Counted from the first letter of the stretch, positions 38,091 through 48,091 are shown. The stretch is DNA of 64,000 nt from Mycolicibacter algericus DSM 45454 (GCF_002086455.1 NZ_MVHC01000010.1:59120-123119); one strand, 5' to 3'. Notes: generated from the letters alone by a model not told the origin. Made by a program: numbers and translations.

Positions 38091-39239
38091 GTGACCAGCC
38101 AAGCGTCCAGCTGGAGGAAGGCGGACCAGAAGTTGCCCATCACGATCGACCCGCGGCGGCACGACGCGGTGCTGTTTTGTCTCGACGCCGACACTGAAGC
38201 ACTCACCAAGGCCCTGATCCGACGGCTGCAGCAGGCCGGGCTGCGCACGCAACCGGTGGCGTCGAGCGCGCAGCTGGTGGCCGCTGCCGCCGGGCTGGGT
38301 GTGCGGCCGGGCCGCAGCGTGGTGCTCACCGACTCCGACGCGGACGTAACCGCCGCGCGTGGTGCGGGTTTCGCCCTGGTCGTCGGCGTGGGAACCGACG
38401 GCGGCGACGCGGTGGTGGCCGAGCCGGGCCAGATCGAGGTGCGTACCGGTGATCGGCCGATGTCGGCGCTGGCCGACGCGATGACCGCGCCGGAGCTGAG
38501 CGAGCTCACCGATCCGGCGGTGTTCTTCGACTTCGACGGCACGCTGTCGGACATCGTCGAGGATCCCGACGCGGCCCGGCCGGTCGCCGGTGCGGTGGAG
38601 GCGTTGGCCGCGTTGGCCGCCCGCTGCCCGGTCGCGGTGCTGTCCGGGCGGGACCTGGACGACGTGCGGGCGCGGATGGGCCTGGCCGGGATCTGGTATG
38701 CGGGCAGTCACGGCTTCGAGCTGACCGGGCCCGACGGCGCCCACCATCAGAACGACGCCGCCGCCGACGCGGTGCCGGTGCTGGCCGGTGCCGCCGCGTC
38801 GCTGCGCGAGCAGATCGGGACGATACCGGGAGTCGTGGTGGAGCACAAGCGATTCGCCGTCGCGGTGCACTACCGCAACGCGGCCCGGGATCGGGTCGGC
38901 GAGGTGATGGCGGCGGTGCGCGACGCCGGGCGGCGGTTGGGGCTGCGGGTGACGACCGGTCGCGAGGTGATCGAGTTGCGCCCGGAGATCGACTGGGACA
39001 AGGGCCGCACGCTGCACTGGATTCTGGAGCGGCTGGGCACAGTGACACCGCTGTTCCTCGGCGACGACATCACCGACGAGGACGCGTTCGACGCGGTCGC
39101 TGATCTGGCGGGTGCCGGAATCCTGGTGCGGCACAGTGACGATGGCGACCGCGCCACCGCGGCCCGGTTCGCACTGGACAGCCCGGCCCGGGTTGTCGAG
39201 TTCACCGCGCGGCTGGCCGGCAGGCTCGGCGCCGGGTAG
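38091..39239 (+). CDS. otsB: Trehalose-6-phosphate phosphatase
   Basis: Removes phosphate from trehalose 6-phosphate, the last step of the OtsAB route to trehalose and essential in mycobacteria. The 382-residue HAD enzyme has an N-terminal accessory domain (about 20-130), the nucleophile in DFDGTLSD (147-154), AVLSGRDL as the second block and LGDDITDEDAFD as the Mg-binding block. The GTG at 38091 is chosen from similarity to OtsB2 (Rv3372); the adjacent GTG at 38088 and a TTG at 38133 behind GGAGG are alternatives. Confidence 0.95.
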   Translation: MTSQASSWRKADQKLPITIDPRRHDAVLFCLDADTEALTKALIRRLQQAGLRTQPVASSAQLVAAAAGLGVRPGRSVVLTDSDADVTAARGAGFALVVGVGTDGGDAVVAEPGQIEVRTGDRPMSALADAMTAPELSELTDPAVFFDFDGTLSDIVEDPDAARPVAGAVEALAALAARCPVAVLSGRDLDDVRARMGLAGIWYAGSHGFELTGPDGAHHQNDAAADAVPVLAGAAASLREQIGTIPGVVVEHKRFAVAVHYRNAARDRVGEVMAAVRDAGRRLGLRVTTGREVIELRPEIDWDKGRTLHWILERLGTVTPLFLGDDITDEDAFDAVADLAGAGILVRHSDDGDRATAARFALDSPARVVEFTARLAGRLGAG

Positions 39240-39279
39240 CGGGACGTTTGGCCGATCGGCGAACGGGCAACTCCCGCCC

Positions 39280-40662
39280 ATGACCTTCGATCTCAGGCCG
39301 ACCGCGGCGCAGCACGATCTGGCGCGCCGCACCCATCAGTTCGCCGAGTCCGTCATCCGTCCGGTCGCCCTCGACTACGACCAGCGGCAGGAGTTCCCGT
39401 GGCCGGTGTTGGAGGAAGCCGCCCAGCAGGGCTTCTACAGCCCGTTGTTCTACCGGGATCTGATCGGGGACTCGACGGGCCTGTCGATGCCGATGTTCAT
39501 GGAGGAGCTGTTCTGGGGTTGCGCCGGAATCGGGTTGGCGATCGTGATGCCGGCGCTGGCGCTCTCGGCGATCGGTCAGGCCGCCTCCCCCGAGCAGCTG
39601 CTGGAGTGGGCGCCGGAATGCTTCGGCACGCCCGGTGACCTCAAGCTCGCGGCCCTGGCGATCTCCGAACCCGAGGGCGGTAGCGACGTACGCAACCTGC
39701 GCACCACGGCCCGCCGCGACGGCGACGATTGGGTGATCGACGGGCACAAGATGTGGATCGGCAACGGCGGCATCGCCGACGTGCACGTGGTCAACGCCGT
39801 CGTGGACGAAGATCTCGGTCATCGCGGGCAGGCGTTGTTCATCGTGCCCGGCGGCACCCCCGGCCTGGAGTTGGTGCGCAAACTCGACAAGCTGGGCTGC
39901 CGGGCGTCGCACACCTCCGAGTTGCGTTTCGATGGCGTCCGGGTACCGCAGGCCAATCTGCTGGGCGGGCAGGAAAAGCTCGACCACAAGCTCGCCAAGG
40001 CTCGCGAAGCCGTTGCGGGCGGCACGTCGTCGAGGTCGGCGACGCTGGGCACCTTTGAGCAGACCCGGCCGATGGTCGCCGCGCAGGCCATCGGCATTGC
40101 CCGCGCCGCAACGGAATACGCTACCGGCTACGCCACCCGGCGGGTCGCGTTCGGCGGCCCGATCATCGACAATCAGGGCATCGCCTTTCCGCTGGCCGAG
40201 CTCGCCACCGCGATCGACGCCGCGCGCCTGCTGACCTGGCGGGCGTCGTGGATGGCGGCCAACGGGATCGCGTTCGGCCGCGGCGAGGGGTCGATGTCGA
40301 AGCTGGCGGCAAGTGAGGTCGCGGTGCGGGCCACTGAACGCGCGATTCAGACCTTGGGCGGCTGGGGCTACATCACCGATCACCCGGTGGAGAAGTGGTA
40401 TCGAGATGCCAAGTTGTACACCATCTTCGAGGGCACCAGCGAGATACAGCGGATCGTGATCTCGCAGGCGCTGGGCGCCTCGGAGGGCGCTCCGCCGCTG
40501 CATGTCGAGATCGAGCCGTCCGGCGGCCCGCTGAACCGGATGTTCGGCCGCGGCACCCCGGTTCGCACCCGCGCGGCCAGTGCCGCACTGGCGATGCAGG
40601 ACCGGATCCCCGATCCGGTGATGCGACTGGCGATGAAAGTGCTGCGGCCCCCGCGCCCGTAG
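39280..40662 (+). CDS. Acyl-CoA dehydrogenase
   Basis: This 460-residue FAD flavoenzyme introduces the alpha-beta double bond into acyl-CoA. The N-terminal helical domain is present, then LAISEPEGGSD and KMWIGNGGIADV (FAD contacts). The C-terminal domain has the substrate-base region YTIFEGTSEIQRIVI. The C-terminal tail after 420 is longer than in typical FadE proteins and Pro/Arg-rich. The start at 39280 is 40 bases after otsB. Substrate chain length or sterol specificity cannot be judged. Confidence 0.92.
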   Translation: MTFDLRPTAAQHDLARRTHQFAESVIRPVALDYDQRQEFPWPVLEEAAQQGFYSPLFYRDLIGDSTGLSMPMFMEELFWGCAGIGLAIVMPALALSAIGQAASPEQLLEWAPECFGTPGDLKLAALAISEPEGGSDVRNLRTTARRDGDDWVIDGHKMWIGNGGIADVHVVNAVVDEDLGHRGQALFIVPGGTPGLELVRKLDKLGCRASHTSELRFDGVRVPQANLLGGQEKLDHKLAKAREAVAGGTSSRSATLGTFEQTRPMVAAQAIGIARAATEYATGYATRRVAFGGPIIDNQGIAFPLAELATAIDAARLLTWRASWMAANGIAFGRGEGSMSKLAASEVAVRATERAIQTLGGWGYITDHPVEKWYRDAKLYTIFEGTSEIQRIVISQALGASEGAPPLHVEIEPSGGPLNRMFGRGTPVRTRAASAALAMQDRIPDPVMRLAMKVLRPPRP

Positions 40663-40679
40663 CCCGTGCGCTGAGAGCC

Positions 40680-40901
40680 TTAGGCGTCCTCGCCGGCCAT
40701 CCGCAGCCCGGTGGCCAGGCCGTCCACCCAGATCGAGACCATCAGCTCGAGTACCGGCGGGTGATTCGAGGGCATGAACATCTTGATGAGCTTGCCGACG
40801 CGGGCGTGGGCCAACTTCTGAAAGTCACGGTCATCGAGCTCCGGGAACTCCAGATACTCACTGCCTGGCTGCGCGTTCTCAGCGGCCGTGTACGCGTCCA
40901 T
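40680..40901 (-). CDS. Conserved hypothetical protein, 73 aa
   Basis: A short acidic/amphipathic protein with no signal peptide. I do not recognise it. The C-terminal half (LELMVSIWVDGLATGLRMAG) could form a hydrophobic helix. Codon third positions are GC-rich, as in real genes here, and it fills the gap between two convergent or tandem genes. The ATG at 40901 is preferred; a GTG two codons upstream (40907) is possible. Confidence 0.6.
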   Translation of the reverse strand: MDAYTAAENAQPGSEYLEFPELDDRDFQKLAHARVGKLIKMFMPSNHPPVLELMVSIWVDGLATGLRMAGEDA

Positions 40902-40960
40902 GGCCACATCCGATCAAGCCCCGGAACGTTACGGAAGGGACGGAAGTCCCCAACGGGCGG

Positions 40961-41830
40961 TCAGCCCCGGTACTCCGCGGCACCGTCGTCGAGCACCACC
41001 CGCGCGTTGGCGCCGTCGGGGCCGGCGGCCTCGGTGCGGAACACCGCCCTACCCGGCTGGGTCCGCCAGATCGAGGTGGTCAGCGTCTCGCCGGGGAACA
41101 CCGGTTCGGTGAAGCGTGCCGTGATCGCGGTGACCTGCTCGGCGTCGCCGCCGCCGAGTTCGGCAACCAGCGCACGGCCGGCGAAGCCGTAGGTGCACAA
41201 CCCGTGCAGGATCGGCTTGGGGAAACCGGCCAGCGTGGTGGCGAACCAGGGATCGCTGTGCAACGGGTTGCGGTCGCCGGAGAGCCGATACAGCAGCGCC
41301 TGGTCCTCGCGGGTCGCATAAGCCACGCGCGCATCCGGCTCGGAATCCGGAATCTGCGGAGCCACCGGCCGCTGCCCCGGCTCCCCGCCGAAACCACCGG
41401 CCTTGCGGATGACCAGAGTGGTCAGCGTCTCGGCGATCGGCTCGGAGGTCGTGGGGTCGGTGCCGCGCGCCCGCAGCATCACCACGGCATTCTTGCCCTC
41501 GCCCTTGTCCTGGATGTCGGCGACCTCGGCGACCACCTGCAGGCTTCCGGCGGCCGGCAGCGGCGCGAACAACCGCACCTCCTGCGAGCCGTGCAGCAGC
41601 ATCGCCGGGTTGAAGGTGCCGATCTTGCCGGCGGCCGCGAAGCCCAGGCAGCAGACCACGGCGAAGGTGGGCAGCACCTGCTGAGGGATGCCGTGGCTGT
41701 TCTCGGTGGTGAACGCTAGGTCGGCTGTCCCGGCGCCGACGCCGAGCGCATACAGCATGGTGTCGCGATCGGTCCATTCGACCAGCACCGGATCGGTCGT
41801 CGCGCCGACGGCTGTCGGATCCAGTGCCAT
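40961..41830 (-). CDS. htdY: (3R)-hydroxyacyl-ACP/CoA dehydratase, MaoC double-hotdog (HtdY-like)
   Basis: A 289-residue double-hotdog protein. The N-terminal half is the degenerate hotdog and the C-terminal half carries the hydratase-2 motif YRLSGDRNPLHSDP (about 200-213), with catalytic Asp and His. It matches Rv3389c (HtdY), described as a 3-hydroxyacyl-thioester dehydratase, in length and in location next to lpqD. It likely serves fatty-acid degradation or a specialised elongation system. Divergent from lpqD by about 90 bases. Confidence 0.93.
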   Translation of the reverse strand: MALDPTAVGATTDPVLVEWTDRDTMLYALGVGAGTADLAFTTENSHGIPQQVLPTFAVVCCLGFAAAGKIGTFNPAMLLHGSQEVRLFAPLPAAGSLQVVAEVADIQDKGEGKNAVVMLRARGTDPTTSEPIAETLTTLVIRKAGGFGGEPGQRPVAPQIPDSEPDARVAYATREDQALLYRLSGDRNPLHSDPWFATTLAGFPKPILHGLCTYGFAGRALVAELGGGDAEQVTAITARFTEPVFPGETLTTSIWRTQPGRAVFRTEAAGPDGANARVVLDDGAAEYRG

Positions 41831-41921
41831 GGGTTCTCCTCACCGCGATCGTGGGCGGATACGCCCCACCATTTCAGCAGAACCGGCCCCGTCGGCACCC
41901 CCGACACGGCAGGCTGTCGCC

Positions 41922-42638
41922 ATGGGGAAGCGTATCTGGAATCGCACCGGCACGGTGTTCGCGATGTTGGCCGCCGCCCTCGCCGCAGTCCTGGTGCTCG
42001 GGGGTTGTTCGGGGACACCGCATACCCGCACCATCACTTTGACGTTGATCCGCCATGGCGAATCGGAAGCCAACGCCGCCGGGATCATCGACACCACGGT
42101 GCCCGGCCCAGGGCTGACCGAGAAGGGCCGCGCGCAGGCTCAGGAGATCGTGGATCAGCTGTCGCGCAACCACTACGACGGCGTCTACGCCTCCTCGATG
42201 GCGCGCAGCCAGCAGACCGCCGCGCCGCTGGCGCGCGAACTCGGCCGTCAGGTGCAGATCCTGCCCGGGCTGCGGGAGATCGACGCGGGCTGGTTCGCCG
42301 ACAAGCAGAACACGGTGGTCAACGCGACCTATCTGCTCGCCCCGCAGGCCTGGATTCACGGTGACCGGACCGCGGCCATACCCGGCTCGATCGACGGCAA
42401 CCAGTTCAACGACGAGTTCAGCGCCGCGGTGCAGCGGATCTATGACAGCGGAGACGCCAATCCGGTGGCGTTCTCGCACTCGGCGTCGATCATGGCGTGG
42501 ACGCTGATGAACGTCAGGAACCCGCGGGATGAGCTGATGACCGACCACCCGCTGCCCAACATCGGCCGGGTGGTGATCAAGGGCAGCCCGAGCACCGGCT
42601 GGAAGCTGGTGGACTGGGACGGAATTCGGGCGTTCTGA
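41922..42638 (+). CDS. lpqD: Histidine-phosphatase-family lipoprotein LpqD
   Basis: A 238-residue secreted lipoprotein. Its signal peptide ends in a VLGGC lipobox. The mature protein is a phosphoglycerate-mutase/histidine-phosphatase fold: LIRHGESEAN carries the phosphorylated His, YASSMARSQQTAAPLA the second Arg block, and AFSHSASIMAW the C-terminal His. It is probably an acid-phosphatase-like enzyme on the outer face of the membrane; substrate unknown. Corresponds to Rv3390. Confidence 0.93.
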   Translation: MGKRIWNRTGTVFAMLAAALAAVLVLGGCSGTPHTRTITLTLIRHGESEANAAGIIDTTVPGPGLTEKGRAQAQEIVDQLSRNHYDGVYASSMARSQQTAAPLARELGRQVQILPGLREIDAGWFADKQNTVVNATYLLAPQAWIHGDRTAAIPGSIDGNQFNDEFSAAVQRIYDSGDANPVAFSHSASIMAWTLMNVRNPRDELMTDHPLPNIGRVVIKGSPSTGWKLVDWDGIRAF

Positions 42639-42681
42639 GCGCACGGTTGACGTGGTGGCCGTGACAGGCCACCATGACCGG

Positions 42682-44706
42682 ATGCGCTATGTCGTTACCG
42701 GCGGTACCGGATTCATCGGGCGACGGGCGGTGTCCCGTCTGCTGACGACCAAACCCGACGCGCAGGTGTGGGTGCTGGTGCGCCGCGAGTCGCTGGGCCG
42801 CTTCGAAGCGCTGGCCTCGCAACCCGGCCAAGCCTGGGGCGAGCGGGTAAAGCCGCTGGTCGGCGACCTGACGGCGGAGAACCTCGGGCTGACCGACACG
42901 GTGATCGACGAGCTCGGCAGCATCGATCACGTGCTGCACTGTGCGGCGATTTACGACATCACCGCCGGCGCGGCCGAACAGCAGGCGGCCAATGTCGAGG
43001 GCTCCCGCGCGGTGATCGGGCTGGCGAAGCGGCTCGATGCCACCTTGGCGCACGTGTCGTCGATCGCGGTGGCCGGCGACTACGCCGGCGAGTTCACCGA
43101 GGCCGACTTCGACATCGGACAGGCGCTGCCGACGCCGTATCACCAGACCAAGTTCGAGGCCGAAGCGCTGGTGCGCTCGACGCCGGGGCTGCGCTACCGG
43201 ATCTACCGCCCGGCGGTGGTGGTGGGTGATTCGCGCACCGGCGAGATGGACAAGATCGACGGCCCGTACTACTTCTTCCCGCTGCTGGCCAGGCTGGCGG
43301 CGCTACCCCGACTCACCCCGATGGCCGTGCCCGACACCGGACGCACCAATGTCGTCCCGGTCGACTACGTGGTAGACGCGCTCGTCGAGTTGATGCACGC
43401 CGACGGGTATGACGGGCGTACCTTCCACCTGACGGCGCCGAAATCGATTGGGCTGCCAGACATCTACCGGGCCGTCGCGGCCGAGGCGGGGCTCCCGCCG
43501 CTGCGCGCCAAGCTGCCCGGCGCGGTAGCGGCCCCGGTGCTCAACGTCGGCGGCCGGGCGCGGGTGTGGCGCAACATGGTCGCTACCCAGCTGGGCCTGC
43601 CCGCCGAGGTACTCGACCTGGTGAACCTGCGGCCGACATTCATCGCCGACGCCACCCGGGACGCGTTGCGAGGAACCGGTATCGAGGTCCCGCGGTTCGC
43701 CGAGTACGCGCCTCGGCTGTGGCGATACTGGGCGCAGCAGCTGGATCCCGACCGCGCCCGCCGCGGTGATCCGGCCGGACCACTGGTCGGCCGCCACGTC
43801 GTCATCACCGGGGCGTCCAGCGGCATCGGCCGGGCCTCGGCGATCGCCGTCGCCGAGCGCGGCGGTGTCGTCTTCGCGCTGGCCCGCAGCGGCGAGGCGC
43901 TGGATGAGTTGGTGGCCGAGATCCGCGCCGCGGGCGGGCAGGCCCACGCGTTCAGCTGCGACGTCACCGATTCGGCGTCGGTGGAGCACACCGTCAAGGA
44001 CATCCTGGGCCGGTTCGACCACGTCGACTACCTGGTGAACAACGCCGGCCGGTCGATTCGCCGCTCGGTGGCCAGTTCCACCGATCGGCTGCACGACTAC
44101 GAGCGCACCATGGCGGTCAACTACTTCGGCGCGGTGCGGATGGTGCTGGCGCTGCTGCCGCACTGGCGAGAACGCCGGTTCGGGCATGTCGTCAACGTGT
44201 CGAGCGAAGGGGTGCTGGCGCACAGTCCCCGCTACAGCGCCTATGTGCCCACCAAGGCCGCGCTGGACGCGTTCGCCGATGTGGTGTCGACCGAGACGCT
44301 CTCAGACCACATCACGTTCACCACCATCCACATGCCGCTAGTGGCCACCCCGATGATCGCGCCGTCGCGAAAGCTGTTGCCGGTCGGGGCGATCAGCGCC
44401 GAGCACGCGGCGGCGATGGTGGTCCGCGGCCTGATCGAGAAGCCGGACCGGATCGACACCCCGCTGGGCACCCTGGCCGAGGCGGGTAATTACGTCCTTC
44501 CCGGGCTGGCGCGCCGGGTGTTGCACCAGGTCTACCTGGGTTACCCGGACTCGGCCGCCGCGCGCGGCGTGGCACCGGCCACTGCGGCGCAACCACCTCG
44601 GCAATCCTCCCGCAGGCCGAAGCGGCCGGCTCGGGCGATCACCAGGGTGCGGGTGCCCCGTCCGGTCAAGCGGGCGGTCCGGCTGGTGCCGGGCGTGTAC
44701 TGGTGA
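42682..44706 (+). CDS. acrA1: Two-domain fatty acyl-CoA reductase AcrA1
   Basis: A 674-residue fusion of two Rossmann reductases. The N-terminal part (1-360) is an extended SDR/male-sterility-type acyl reductase beginning YVVTGGTGFIGRRA with YHQTKFEAEAL as active site. The C-terminal part (365-640) is a classical SDR with HVVITGASSGIGRASA, NNAGRS and YSAYVPTKAALD. Together they could take acyl-CoA to aldehyde and alcohol, for example for wax esters or phthiocerol-type lipids. The last 35 residues are basic. The M. tuberculosis equivalent is Rv3391, 650 residues. Usually followed by cmaA1, here by iunH. Confidence 0.93.
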   Translation: MRYVVTGGTGFIGRRAVSRLLTTKPDAQVWVLVRRESLGRFEALASQPGQAWGERVKPLVGDLTAENLGLTDTVIDELGSIDHVLHCAAIYDITAGAAEQQAANVEGSRAVIGLAKRLDATLAHVSSIAVAGDYAGEFTEADFDIGQALPTPYHQTKFEAEALVRSTPGLRYRIYRPAVVVGDSRTGEMDKIDGPYYFFPLLARLAALPRLTPMAVPDTGRTNVVPVDYVVDALVELMHADGYDGRTFHLTAPKSIGLPDIYRAVAAEAGLPPLRAKLPGAVAAPVLNVGGRARVWRNMVATQLGLPAEVLDLVNLRPTFIADATRDALRGTGIEVPRFAEYAPRLWRYWAQQLDPDRARRGDPAGPLVGRHVVITGASSGIGRASAIAVAERGGVVFALARSGEALDELVAEIRAAGGQAHAFSCDVTDSASVEHTVKDILGRFDHVDYLVNNAGRSIRRSVASSTDRLHDYERTMAVNYFGAVRMVLALLPHWRERRFGHVVNVSSEGVLAHSPRYSAYVPTKAALDAFADVVSTETLSDHITFTTIHMPLVATPMIAPSRKLLPVGAISAEHAAAMVVRGLIEKPDRIDTPLGTLAEAGNYVLPGLARRVLHQVYLGYPDSAAARGVAPATAAQPPRQSSRRPKRPARAITRVRVPRPVKRAVRLVPGVYW

Positions 44707-44716
44707 TCGTGCGGTC

Positions 44717-45679
44717 GTGACGCTGCCGGTCTTCGCCGACGTCGACACCGGCGTCGATGACGCCGTTGCGCTGGTCTACCTGCTGGCCGACTCGCGGGCC
44801 CGGCTGGTGGGTCTGGCAGCAACCGGCGGAAACGTTGCGGTGCAACAGGTCTGCCGCAACAACCTGGCCCTGCTGGAGTTGTGCGGGGCGAGCGGCATTC
44901 CGGTGTCGCGGGGCGCCGAGGCACCGCTGAACGGACCGGTCCGCACCGCGGAGGCCATTCACGGGCCGCAGGGACTGGGGTATGCCGAGCTGCCGCCGGG
45001 CAGCGGCCGGCTCACCGGATACGACGCCGCGGCGGCGTGGGCCGCCGCCGCGCGGGAACACCCCGGGCAGCTGGTCGGGCTGGTGACCGGCCCGCTGACC
45101 AACCTGGCGCTGGCGCTGCGGGCCGAGCCCGCACTGCCCACGCTGCTACGCCGGCTGGTGATCATGGGCGGCGTGTTCTCCGGCGAGCGGGCCGACCGGG
45201 CCGAGTTCAACATCGGGTTCGATCCCGAGGCGGCCGCCGAGGTGTTCTCGGCGTGGGCGGCTGTTGCGCCGCAACGGCTTCCACTGGTATGCGGGCTGGA
45301 TCTGACCCAGCGCATCGCGATCACCCCGGCGATCCTGGCACTGCTGCCGGCTCCGACGGACAGCCCGGTGGTCCGGTTGCTCCACGACGCACTGCGGTTC
45401 TACTTCGAGGCGCACGATGCCCGGGGGCACGGGTACCTGGCGTATCTGCACGATCCGCTGGCCGCGGCGGTCGCGCTGGAACCCGGCCTGGTGACCACCC
45501 GGCCGGCCGCGATACGGGTTGTGCTCACACCCGAGGCGGAGCGCGGGCGCACGATTCCCGACTGGAACGCGCGCCAGCCCAACGCGCTGATCGGCGTGGG
45601 CGTCGACCCGGCGGCGTTCTTCGACCGGCTCGTGCAGCGAATCGGCACGTTGGCCCGCCGGACCCCGCCGAGCGTGTAA
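44717..45679 (+). CDS. iunH: Inosine/uridine-preferring nucleoside hydrolase
   Basis: Hydrolyses the N-glycosidic bond of ribonucleosides for salvage. The 320-residue protein carries the Ca-binding signature VDTGVDDAVAL at the N-terminus, GPLTNLALAL and EFNIGFDPEAA in the middle, and a C-terminal metal ligand in YLHDPLAAAVAL. The GTG start follows acrA1 by 10 bases, so the two are probably co-transcribed. Corresponds to Rv3393. Confidence 0.94.
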   Translation: MTLPVFADVDTGVDDAVALVYLLADSRARLVGLAATGGNVAVQQVCRNNLALLELCGASGIPVSRGAEAPLNGPVRTAEAIHGPQGLGYAELPPGSGRLTGYDAAAAWAAAAREHPGQLVGLVTGPLTNLALALRAEPALPTLLRRLVIMGGVFSGERADRAEFNIGFDPEAAAEVFSAWAAVAPQRLPLVCGLDLTQRIAITPAILALLPAPTDSPVVRLLHDALRFYFEAHDARGHGYLAYLHDPLAAAVALEPGLVTTRPAAIRVVLTPEAERGRTIPDWNARQPNALIGVGVDPAAFFDRLVQRIGTLARRTPPSV

Positions 45680-45766
45680 CCACTGCGATTCGGGGCGAGT
45701 TTTTTCGCAGTGAGTACACGTTCGGCGAAGAAAGCCGGGAAGGAGACGTGCGAAGGCCCAGCCGGG

Positions 45767-47356
45767 TCACTCATAGCTGCCCTCCAGGTACCACCGCCGC
45801 AGCCGGTAGCACAGCAGCAGCGCCGCACCGGGCGCGCCGGCCGGGCCGTCCAGCAGCGCCTGAACCCGGGCGGTGCGCCCTGCCCCCGGCCCCTCCCGCA
45901 GCGGATCCCACCACCGCTCGTCGACCGGCCAGGGCCCGGCCCACCAGCGCAGCCGCTCATCACGCCCCCGGGCCACCAGCCATACCGGATCGGCCGAGAA
46001 CAATCCGCGGCCGGTCACCCGGATCGGGTTTCGTTCGGCGTCAAGCAGTTCCACCGGATCATCGAGCAGCACCGCCGGCGAGGGCTCGGGGAGCCGGCCG
46101 GGCCACGGCTGGCGCGGGTCGGCCAGCGGCACCGGCTCATCCCCCAGCGGGGTCAAGGTGATGCGCTCGGCGGGGCCACGGCCACCGGAGAGCACCGGCA
46201 CCCGCACCGCCTCCGGGCCGAGCAGGCCCTGCACCCGCACCAGCGCCCGGCGGGCCCGCAACCGGTCCTCCTCACCGAGCCCGCCCCACAGTGGTAGTTG
46301 CAGCGCCTCGGTCGCCGATGCCACCTCCACCGGCTGCAGCCGCAGCAGCGTCACCGGGCCGGTGGGCCGGTCGGAGGTGGCGCGGCTGTTCAGCCAGCCG
46401 TCCAGTTGCCAGCGCACCCGGTCGGCGGTGGCGTCCTCGGTCAACGGCTCGGCGCACCGCCACACTCGGGTCAACTCGTCACCGGTGGCGGTGACGGCGT
46501 GAATGGCCAGTCGGGTGCAGCCGACGCCGGCGGCCATCAGGGTGCGGTGCAGCACGCCGGCCAGCGACCGGCCGGCGAACGCCGCGGCGTCGACCCGGTC
46601 GATCGGCGGATCGCAGTGCAGCACGGCGTCCAGATCCGGAGTGGGCCCCCGCCCGGACGGCCCGCGCTCCGGCTCGCCGCGGGCGAATCGGTGCGCGGTC
46701 AGCGCATCGGAGCCGAACCGCGATGTCACGTCCGGGCGTGGTAGCGCGGCGAACTGCCCTATGGTCCGGATCCCCAACCGCCACAACAGGTCCACGAGAC
46801 CATCGCGTCCGGGGCCGGACAGGCTGGGCTCGGCGGCCAGCTGCCGGATCGACAGCGCCGACAGGAACCGGGCGTCCCCCCCGGGTGGCACCACGGCGCC
46901 GGCGCGTGCCGCGAGCACCGCGGCGGAGAGCCCATCGGCGATCCCGACCTGGCATTCGACATCGGCGGCGGCCACCGCGTCGACGAGGCGTTCGGCGGCT
47001 TGCTCCTCGGAGCCGAAGGCCCGGACCGCACCGCGCACCGACACCACCAGCAGACCGGGCCGTAGCACCTCGGCGGCCGGCACCAGGTCGTCGACCGCGG
47101 CCAGGACCGGCTCGAACAGCCGGGCATCGCGATCGGTGTCGGCGGCCACCACATGCAGCGGCGGACAGCGGGCCGCCGCCTCACGGCGCCGCAGCCCACG
47201 CCGCACCCCGGCCGCGCGGGCACCCGCCGAGCAGGCGATCACCCGGTTGGCCAGGGTGACGGCGATCGGCGCGGTGGCCGGCAGACCCGCCGCGACCGCC
47301 GCGGCGACTGCGGGCCAGTCCATGCACCACAGCGCCAGCACTCGAGAGTCGGCCAT
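45767..47356 (-). CDS. imuB: Y-family polymerase-like mutasome protein ImuB
   Basis: A 529-residue member of the Y-polymerase family that acts as an adaptor, not an enzyme. The N-terminal first acidic site is reduced to WCMDWPA, and the second acidic pair is replaced in SVRGAVRAFG, so the catalytic carboxylates are missing. The beta-clamp motif QLPLWG is at 353-358. The C-terminal 150 residues are the ImuB-specific tail for contact with DnaE2 and ImuA'. Encoded 11 bases after imuA' under one LexA box. Corresponds to Rv3394c. Confidence 0.94.
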   Translation of the reverse strand: MADSRVLALWCMDWPAVAAAVAAGLPATAPIAVTLANRVIACSAGARAAGVRRGLRRREAAARCPPLHVVAADTDRDARLFEPVLAAVDDLVPAAEVLRPGLLVVSVRGAVRAFGSEEQAAERLVDAVAAADVECQVGIADGLSAAVLAARAGAVVPPGGDARFLSALSIRQLAAEPSLSGPGRDGLVDLLWRLGIRTIGQFAALPRPDVTSRFGSDALTAHRFARGEPERGPSGRGPTPDLDAVLHCDPPIDRVDAAAFAGRSLAGVLHRTLMAAGVGCTRLAIHAVTATGDELTRVWRCAEPLTEDATADRVRWQLDGWLNSRATSDRPTGPVTLLRLQPVEVASATEALQLPLWGGLGEEDRLRARRALVRVQGLLGPEAVRVPVLSGGRGPAERITLTPLGDEPVPLADPRQPWPGRLPEPSPAVLLDDPVELLDAERNPIRVTGRGLFSADPVWLVARGRDERLRWWAGPWPVDERWWDPLREGPGAGRTARVQALLDGPAGAPGAALLLCYRLRRWYLEGSYE

Positions 47357-47367
47357 GAGAAGACCAG

Positions 47368-48063
47368 CTACCCGGCCCTGGTTCGTCCGACCGCGCCCTG
47401 CAGCGCCCGCACCTCGAGCCGCACCGCGCCGATCCGCCCGAAGCCCGGGCGCGCCGCACAGCCCCCGCTTGCCACCTCGTAGCCGCTCACCCGGGCGTCC
47501 AGCCGCAGCGCCGCACCCTGCCAGTCACCGCCGGAGATCAGCAGGGCGCAGCCCCGGTGGCGGGCCCGGGCCAGCACCACCCGGGTGCGCGCCGGCGGCA
47601 CGTGGCGGCCGCCCAGGCCGAGCACCACCAGATCCATGCCGTCCATCAGCACCGTGGCCACCTCTACCGGATCGTTGCCGGGGTCGGGGATCACCGCGAG
47701 CCGGCTCAGATCGGCGCCCATCTCCGCTGCGGCCAGCAGGCCGGTGTCCGGCTGGGCGACGATGGCCGCGTTACCGCCGGCCGCCGTCACCGCGGCCACC
47801 ATGCCCAGCGTCAACGAGCGGGCTCCCGACAGCACCGCCACCGTGCCCCGCGGCAATCCCGCGGGCAGCACCCCGGCCAGCAGCGGCGGGACCGGCAGCG
47901 CGGCCTCGAAAGCCTGGGCAGCCGGAGCAGCCGAGACCACTCCCCGCCGCCCGGCGCCTACTTTCCCGGCCACCGCCGCCATCTGCCGGCGCAGCTGTTC
48001 CAGCTGGTCAGCTCGATTTTCAGGGCTGCTGGGACGTTGCCCCAAGTCCACCGCCGCCGTCAT
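47368..48063 (-). CDS. imuA': Mutasome accessory protein ImuA'
   Basis: A 231-residue RecA-fold-like protein of the ImuA' family. [22 protein letters not shown] takes the place of a P-loop but lacks a clean GKT. The ATG at 48063 is chosen, 28 bases after a LexA box. It is co-transcribed with imuB and works with DnaE2 in DNA-damage mutagenesis. Corresponds to Rv3395c. Confidence 0.92.
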   Translation of the reverse strand: MTAAVDLGQRPSSPENRADQLEQLRRQMAAVAGKVGAGRRGVVSAAPAAQAFEAALPVPPLLAGVLPAGLPRGTVAVLSGARSLTLGMVAAVTAAGGNAAIVAQPDTGLLAAAEMGADLSRLAVIPDPGNDPVEVATVLMDGMDLVVLGLGGRHVPPARTRVVLARARHRGCALLISGGDWQGAALRLDARVSGYEVASGGCAARPGFGRIGAVRLEVRALQGAVGRTRAG

Positions 48064-48091
48064 GATCGCCTCCGGGAAAACTCGCCTCAGT

